Shown piece after piece: positions 5,945-9,242 of a stretch of DNA of 9,242 bases. The translations under genes were made by a program, and so were the position numbers. Position 1 is the first letter of the stretch. Each line of letters starts with the position of its first letter. The notes under the pieces were generated by a model. The model did no database searches. It had not been told where the DNA came from and saw nothing but the letters and a program-made list of their open reading frames with translations. Origin of the DNA: Pseudomonadota bacterium (GTDB lineage: Bacteria > Pseudomonadota > Alphaproteobacteria > Kiloniellales > J153); assembly GCA_022572105.1 (NCBI GenBank), contig JACZWN010000145.1, positions 1-9,242 of the forward strand. Reading direction: 5' to 3'.

Positions 5945-6780
5945 CCGGCGGCGACCCCGGATTCGGTGTCGTCGCGGCCCTTGGCCGCCTCGGCGCCTTC
6001 GGCTTCGTCGTCTTCCTCGACTTTGCGGATGGTCGTGCTCCAGTCTTCCTCGCCGTAGATCTCGGTGAGCACGGCGGGGGTCAGCCGGTCGGAGCCGTCC
6101 TCGAAGACGATCCGCCCATCGCGCAGGCCCACGATGTGGTCGGCGAAGGTCTGGGCCAGCGCGACGTCGTGGATGTTGATCAGCACCGGCGTGCCGCGCT
6201 CGTGCGCCAATTCCACGATCAGGCGCATGATCTGGCGCGAGGTCTTGGGATCGAGGCTGGCGGTCGGTTCGTCGACCAGCAGGAGCTCGGGCCGCTGCAT
6301 CAGCGCGCGGGCGATGCCGACGCGCTGGCGCTGGCCGCCGGAGAGCGCGTCCGCGCGCGCGTTCTCCCGGCCCTCCAAGCCGACCCGGTCCAGGATCTCG
6401 AAGGCGGCGGCGACGTCGTCGGGCGGATAGTTGCGGCGATAGGCGCGCCAGAAGCCGACGTAGCCGAGCCGGCCGGAGAGCACGTTCTCCATCACGGTCA
6501 GGCGCTCGACCAGGTTGTACTCCTGGAAGATCATGCCGATGCGCCGGCGCGCCTTCCTGAGCCCGTGCCGGCCGAGCGCGGTGATCTCGGTGCCGTTCAG
6601 CACGACACGGCCGGAGGTGGGCTCGACCAGCCGGTTGACGCAACGGATCAGCGTGCTCTTGCCCGCGCCCGAGGAGCCGATGATCGCCACGACCATGGGC
6701 CGGTCCACGGCCAGGCTGATTCCGTGCAGCGCCTTCAGGCCGTTGGGGTAGGTCTTGACGAGATCGGAGATTTCCAGCAT
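5941..6780 (-). CDS. phnC: Phosphonate/phosphite-type ABC transporter ATP-binding protein
   Basis: The 279-residue ABC ATPase has all catalytic motifs: Walker A GSSGAGKS (35-42), Q-loop Gln86 in IFQEYNL, signature LSGGQ (146-150), Walker B LLLVDE (166-171), D-loop SLD and switch His204 in NIHD. MIFQEYNLVERLTVMENVLSGRLG (83-106) is characteristic of the PhnC subfamily, as is the insertion with WRAYRRNYP. The C terminus (about 254-279) adds an unusual acidic, low-complexity tail (EEDDEAEGAEAAKGRDD). ATG at 6780 has no recognisable Shine-Dalgarno; the 12 nt before it are G/C only and could pair with an upstream arm (see the phnD-phnC hairpin). The protein powers transport at the cytoplasmic face by docking on the EAA loops of the two permeases. 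Confidence 0.95.
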   Translation of the reverse strand: MLEISDLVKTYPNGLKALHGISLAVDRPMVVAIIGSSGAGKSTLIRCVNRLVEPTSGRVVLNGTEITALGRHGLRKARRRIGMIFQEYNLVERLTVMENVLSGRLGYVGFWRAYRRNYPPDDVAAAFEILDRVGLEGRENARADALSGGQRQRVGIARALMQRPELLLVDEPTASLDPKTSRQIMRLIVELAHERGTPVLINIHDVALAQTFADHIVGLRDGRIVFEDGSDRLTPAVLTEIYGEEDWSTTIRKVEEDDEAEGAEAAKGRDDTESGVAAG

Positions 6781-6783
6781 CGG

Positions 6784-6825
6784 GGGCCGCCGCGGCGGGG
6801 CCGCCGCCCTTTCGGACGGCGGCCC
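6784..6825 (-). promoter_or_regulatory. Intercistronic hairpin between phnD and phnC, with a competing second arm
   Basis: On the minus-strand RNA, positions 6825-6798 form a 12-bp stem (one U-G wobble, otherwise perfect) closed by a GAAA tetraloop, 13 nt after the phnD stop. A second exact copy of the 9-nt 3' arm (CGGCGGCCC) lies at 6792-6784, three bases before the phnC start codon, so the 5' arm could alternatively pair over the ribosome entry zone. Such stems after a binding-protein gene commonly block 3' exonucleases or partly terminate, raising binding protein over membrane subunits. The switch model is inference; chance pairing is possible in such GC-rich sequence. Confidence 0.7.
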
Positions 6826-6838
6826 GCGTTGGTCACGT

Positions 6839-7870
6839 TCAATTCTTTTTCTTCTTTTTCGCCTTCTTCAGCTTGAGTTCATCGAGGGCGGCCTTCGTAT
6901 AGATGACGCCGTTGGTTTCCTGGATCGTCCGGATGTCCGCCCAGTGCTCCTTGAAGGTGATCGGGATGAACTTGTCGGACTTTTTGCCGAATTCCTTCTT
7001 CAGGCCGGTGCCCGTCCAATCGAAGGTCAGGAAGGCTTCCGTCACCGCCTTCTGCAGGGCCGGCGTCAGGTTGTGGGCATAGCCGTAGGAGGTGGTCGGG
7101 AACAGCCGCGACTCCCAAATGATGCGCAGGTCGTCCTTGTTCACCACGCCCTTGTCGACCATCCGGTCGAGCACGCTCGAGGCGATCGGGGCGGCGTCGT
7201 AGTCCTTGTTGGCGACGCCCATGATCGAGTTGTCGTGCTTGCCCGAATAGATGACCTCGTAATCCTCGTCCGGCACCACGCCCAAGGACTTGAACAGCGC
7301 CCGCGGCGCCTGGTTGCCCGAGTTCGACGACGGCGTCACGTGCGCGACCTTGCGGCCCTTGAGGTCCGCGATAGTCTTGATGTCGCTGTCCTTGTGGGTG
7401 ATCAGCTGCAGCCGGTAACCGAACTGGCCGTCCGCCTTGCCCATGATCGCGATCGGCACGTAACCGGCCAGATTGACGCCGAACACCGTGGGGCCGGTCG
7501 AGATGCCGGCCACGTGGAGGCGCCCCGAACGCATGGCCTCGACCTGGGCTGCGTAGGATTCGGCGCCGTACCATTTGACCTTCTTGCCGGTCTTCTGGGT
7601 CAGATAGTCCATGAACTCGGTAAAGACGTTCTCGTAGACCGAGGGATCCTCGACCGGCGTGTACGAGAAAATCAGCGTGTCGGGATCGATCAGCTTGCTC
7701 GGATCGGTCGGCGTATCGGCGACCAGATCCCCGTTCGTGTCGCAGAACCCGACGTCCAGGTTCCCGCGTGGGCAGTCCTGGGCAGCGCCCGCCGGGGCCG
7801 CCGCCCAAAGCAACCCGACCAGCGCCATTCCGGCGATAGCCCCGGCCCAGAGTTTCTTCGAATCATCCAT
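6839..7870 (-). CDS. phnD: Phosphonate/phosphite-type periplasmic binding protein
   Basis: The 343-residue precursor starts at ATG 7870, which has GGGAGA at good distance. Upstream in-frame codons lack a ribosome site and would bury the signal peptide. Residues 1-30 are a Sec signal (KK, hydrophobic core, APAGAA). The mature N terminus carries two close cysteines (33 and 43, a likely disulfide) and a DTNGDLVAD loop (44-52) resembling a calcium-binding DxDGDxxxD loop. The PhnD-family core follows: LIFSYTPVEDPSVYENVF (66-83), then VEAMRSGRLHVAGISTGP, TPSSNSGNQAP and YSGKHDNSIMGVANKDYDAA. The C terminus ends in a lysine run (KLKKAKKKKKN). It would capture ligand and deliver it to the PhnE pair. 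The class covers phosphonate, phosphite and phosphate binders, so ligand identity is open; no C-P lyase gene is nearby. Confidence 0.93.
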   Translation of the reverse strand: MDDSKKLWAGAIAGMALVGLLWAAAPAGAAQDCPRGNLDVGFCDTNGDLVADTPTDPSKLIDPDTLIFSYTPVEDPSVYENVFTEFMDYLTQKTGKKVKWYGAESYAAQVEAMRSGRLHVAGISTGPTVFGVNLAGYVPIAIMGKADGQFGYRLQLITHKDSDIKTIADLKGRKVAHVTPSSNSGNQAPRALFKSLGVVPDEDYEVIYSGKHDNSIMGVANKDYDAAPIASSVLDRMVDKGVVNKDDLRIIWESRLFPTTSYGYAHNLTPALQKAVTEAFLTFDWTGTGLKKEFGKKSDKFIPITFKEHWADIRTIQETNGVIYTKAALDELKLKKAKKKKKN

Positions 7871-8181
7871 AATCTTGTCTCCCTGCTCGTGGGGATTGAG
7901 GCCCCCTTGATTTTGTCTCGCCCGACCGCCGGTTCCCGCGCGGGCGCCGAATTCCCGGCCTCGGCCGTCCGTGGCCCGCCCTGGCGATCGACGCTCCGTG
8001 CCGGTCCCTGGAAATCGGACCCGCCACGGAACCGGGGCATTTAACCCGGAATGCGCCGCCTTTGCCAGCCCGCAGAATCCCCTTTTGTCCGGCACGCCCG
8101 CGGGCCGGATCGCGCGGACGGTCCCGCAGCGGGGCGGACTCGTGCTAAACTGCGGGCCGCGTGACGGGAAGAGATAAGCGG
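7871..8181. promoter_or_regulatory. Divergent control region between phnD and the Crp/Fnr gene
   Basis: These 311 nt contain no gene and must hold the promoters of both divergent genes. Visible dyads are CCCGCGCGGG (7935-7944), GCATT-N8-AATGC (8037-8054) and TCCGGC…GCCGGA (8088-8109). The second is the least GC-rich and has the size of a regulator operator, though it matches neither the FNR (TTGAT-N4-ATCAA) nor the CRP (TGTGA-N6-TCACA) consensus. No Pho-box-like CTGTCAT direct repeat is visible. TAAACT at 8145-8150 could be a -10 element for the plus-strand gene, without a convincing -35. Confidence 0.45.
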
Positions 8182-8901
8182 GTGCAAATCGAAACAGGCA
8201 GAACGCTGTCGGGTATCGGGCTGTTCGAGGATCTGGACGAGGCGGAGCGCCATCGTCTGGAGAGCCGCTGCACCTGGCGGCGCTACGCTTCCGGCGAGAC
8301 GGTCCTGGAGCGCGGCAGCGAAAGCCGCGAGGTCCTGTTCATCATCGACGGGGCGGTCAACATCCTCAATATCTCCCTCTCGGGGCGCGAGGTCGCCTAC
8401 GCGACGCTCCGGGCCGGCGACTGCTTCGGCGAGCTCGCGGCGATCGACGGGAAGCCGCGCTCGGCCAGCGTGGTCGCGACCGAGAAGACCCTGGTCGCGG
8501 TCCTTGCGTCGGAGGAGTTCCTGACCGTGCTCAAGGAACACGTCGAGGTGACCTTCAAGGTGCTCCAGCGCCTGACCAGCATGGTGCGCATGGGCGACGT
8601 GCGCATCATGGAGCTCAGCACGTTCGCCGCCACCCAACGCGTCTACGCCGAGATCCTGCGCATGGCCAAGCCGGACGCGGCCGTGCCCGGCCGTTGGGTC
8701 ATCCACCCCCTGCCGCCGCTACGCGAGATCGCCAGCCGGATCAGCACGACGCGCGAGACGGTGGCGCGCGCCCTCAGCCTGCTCTATCCAACCGGCATGG
8801 TGCGCCGCAAGGGCAAGAGCCTCTATATCCTGGATCGCGACAAGCTGGAGGAGACCCTGGCCGCCCTGCAACAAGAGGGCGGCGGGCACCATCACGTCTG
8901 A
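8182..8901 (+). CDS. Crp/Fnr-family transcription regulator with cyclic-nucleotide-binding domain
   Basis: The product has 239 residues from GTG 8182, chosen because GGGAAGAG (8165-8172) sits 9 nt upstream; the earlier GTG 8161 has no such site. The N-terminal beta-roll (about 10-120) has phosphate-binding-cassette residues GELAAIDGKPRSA (83-95), close to the GEL…RSA pattern of cAMP-binding CRP, so a cyclic nucleotide ligand is plausible. No FNR-type cysteine cluster is present. The dimer helix runs about 112-140. The C-terminal winged helix (about 145-222) contains PLREIASRISTTRETVARAL (179-198), matching the CRP recognition helix (SRETVxR). The protein ends GGGHHHV. It is divergent from phnD across a 311-nt region, so it is a candidate regulator of the transporter (positional inference). 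An IS110 element begins within about 20 nt of its stop. Confidence 0.9.
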   Translation: MQIETGRTLSGIGLFEDLDEAERHRLESRCTWRRYASGETVLERGSESREVLFIIDGAVNILNISLSGREVAYATLRAGDCFGELAAIDGKPRSASVVATEKTLVAVLASEEFLTVLKEHVEVTFKVLQRLTSMVRMGDVRIMELSTFAATQRVYAEILRMAKPDAAVPGRWVIHPLPPLREIASRISTTRETVARALSLLYPTGMVRRKGKSLYILDRDKLEETLAALQQEGGGHHHV

Positions 8902-8919
8902 TACATAGCGTAATTCCGG

Positions 8920-8993
8920 TGGTCACTCTCCCGGGCCTATGATGCGGGGTCGCGACGGACGCGCCCCAATAGGCAAACCAAGGAGAGTGACCA
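8920..8993 (+). ncRNA. Nested 74-nt hairpin at the IS110 left end (translation lock or bridge/seekRNA candidate)
   Basis: A perfect 12-bp outer stem pairs TGGTCACTCTCC (8920-8931) with GGAGAGTGACCA (8982-8993). Inside it GCCTAT (8935-8940) pairs with ATAGGC (8969-8974), GGGG (8946-8949) with CCCC (8964-8967), and CGCG (8951-8954) with CGCG (8960-8963), around loop ACGGA. This gives 26 base pairs with asymmetric internal loops. The outer 3' arm contains the transposase Shine-Dalgarno and the A of its ATG. The structure is seen directly; whether it is a stand-alone RNA is inference. Confidence 0.5.
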
Positions 8994-9242
8994 TGGGAGA
9001 GTATGTAGGTTTGGACGTGTCGAAGGAAGCGACCAGCTTTTGCGTGAAGGACGAAGCGGGCAAGGTCTTGGCGCGGGGCAAGGTGGCGAGCGATCCGGAG
9101 GCGCTGTTCGAGATGCTGAGGGAGCATTGCCTTTGCCCGGAGCGGATCGTTCTGGAGACGGGGACGCTGTCGTTCTGGCTGGCGCGCGAGCTGGCCAATC
9201 TGGGGATGGCGGTCGAGGTGATCGACGCGCGCCAAGCGCACG
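8993..9242 (+). CDS. IS110-family DEDD transposase, N-terminal part (runs off right edge)
   Basis: The first 83 codons are visible from ATG 8993, with AGGAGAG at 8981-8987. The RuvC-like DEDD domain begins at once: YVGLDVSKEATSF (4-16) gives the first catalytic aspartate, Asp8. KVLARGKVASDPEALFEML follows, then IVLETG (52-57), giving the catalytic Glu55, then WLARELANLGMAVEVIDARQAH, typical of IS110/IS116/IS902 transposases just before the NKTDxxDA motif. The C-terminal serine domain lies outside the window. The protein would recombine DNA using an element-encoded guide RNA, as shown for other IS110-family members. Translation start and ribosome site are part of a strong hairpin. No frameshift is seen in the visible part. 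Confidence 0.93.
   Translation, partial: MGEYVGLDVSKEATSFCVKDEAGKVLARGKVASDPEALFEMLREHCLCPERIVLETGTLSFWLARELANLGMAVEVIDARQAH

Larger units (their letters stand above)
8920..9242 (+). mobile_element. IS110-family insertion sequence, left part (right end outside window)
   Basis: The element is identified by its transposase start at 8993. The left boundary is not defined: IS110 elements usually make no target duplication and lack conventional terminal inverted repeats, so the edge may be anywhere from 8902 (just after the Crp/Fnr stop) to about 8920. The left non-coding end is short (under 92 nt) and highly structured. The Crp/Fnr frame appears complete, so the insertion lies downstream of it. 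Confidence 0.8.

Noticed and set aside
6755..8044. Long plus-strand open frame opposite phnC/phnD
   Set aside because: It lacks any recognisable domain and mirrors the codon structure of phnD, which has a signal peptide and family motifs.

Overview
The window is GC-rich, tightly packed bacterial DNA. It has ATGA stop/start overlaps, high-GC codon choice, an MmsA-type dehydrogenase, a PhnCDE-type transporter, an ECF sigma/anti-sigma pair and an IS110 transposase. Together these suggest an alphaproteobacterium, perhaps of the Rhodospirillales/Rhizobiales type. That placement is an inference from protein style, not from a marker gene.

Layout. (1) Positions 1-1110, minus strand: a small exported protein, then a strong GC-rich hairpin, then an ECF-type sigma factor whose stop codon overlaps the start of a membrane anti-sigma factor, which runs off the left edge. 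(2) Positions 1252-2751, minus: methylmalonate-semialdehyde dehydrogenase (mmsA), with its catalytic cysteine intact. (3) Positions 2812-4277: a segment that is visibly less GC-rich. It holds a truncated cupin gene and an FkbM-family methyltransferase on the plus strand, and its edges carry degenerate inverted copies of one ~30-nt repeat. It looks like a small island inserted between two minus-strand blocks. (4) Positions 4311-7870, minus: a phosphonate/phosphite-type ABC transporter in the order phnD - hairpin - phnC - phnE1 - phnE2. The last three are joined by 4-base overlaps. (5) Positions 8182-8901, plus: a Crp/Fnr regulator divergent from phnD. (6) Positions ~8902 to the end: the left end and first 83 codons of an IS110-family transposase. 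Just before and over its start codon lies a 74-nt nested hairpin that contains the ribosome binding site and the first base of the start codon.

How the parts work together. PhnD would capture a phosphorus oxyanion or related ligand in the periplasm, PhnE1/PhnE2 would form the channel and PhnC would supply ATP hydrolysis. The hairpin between phnD and phnC could keep the binding protein in excess over the membrane parts. No C-P lyase or other catabolic gene is present, so the ligand is unknown. The sigma/anti-sigma pair would sense an envelope signal; its link to the small exported protein rests only on position.

The most interesting signals are RNA-level structures: the IS110 left-end fold (a bridge/seekRNA candidate or a translation lock), the phnD-phnC hairpin with a competing second arm, and the inverted repeats around the cupin/FkbM island. 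All were read by eye; no folding, alignment or database search was run.
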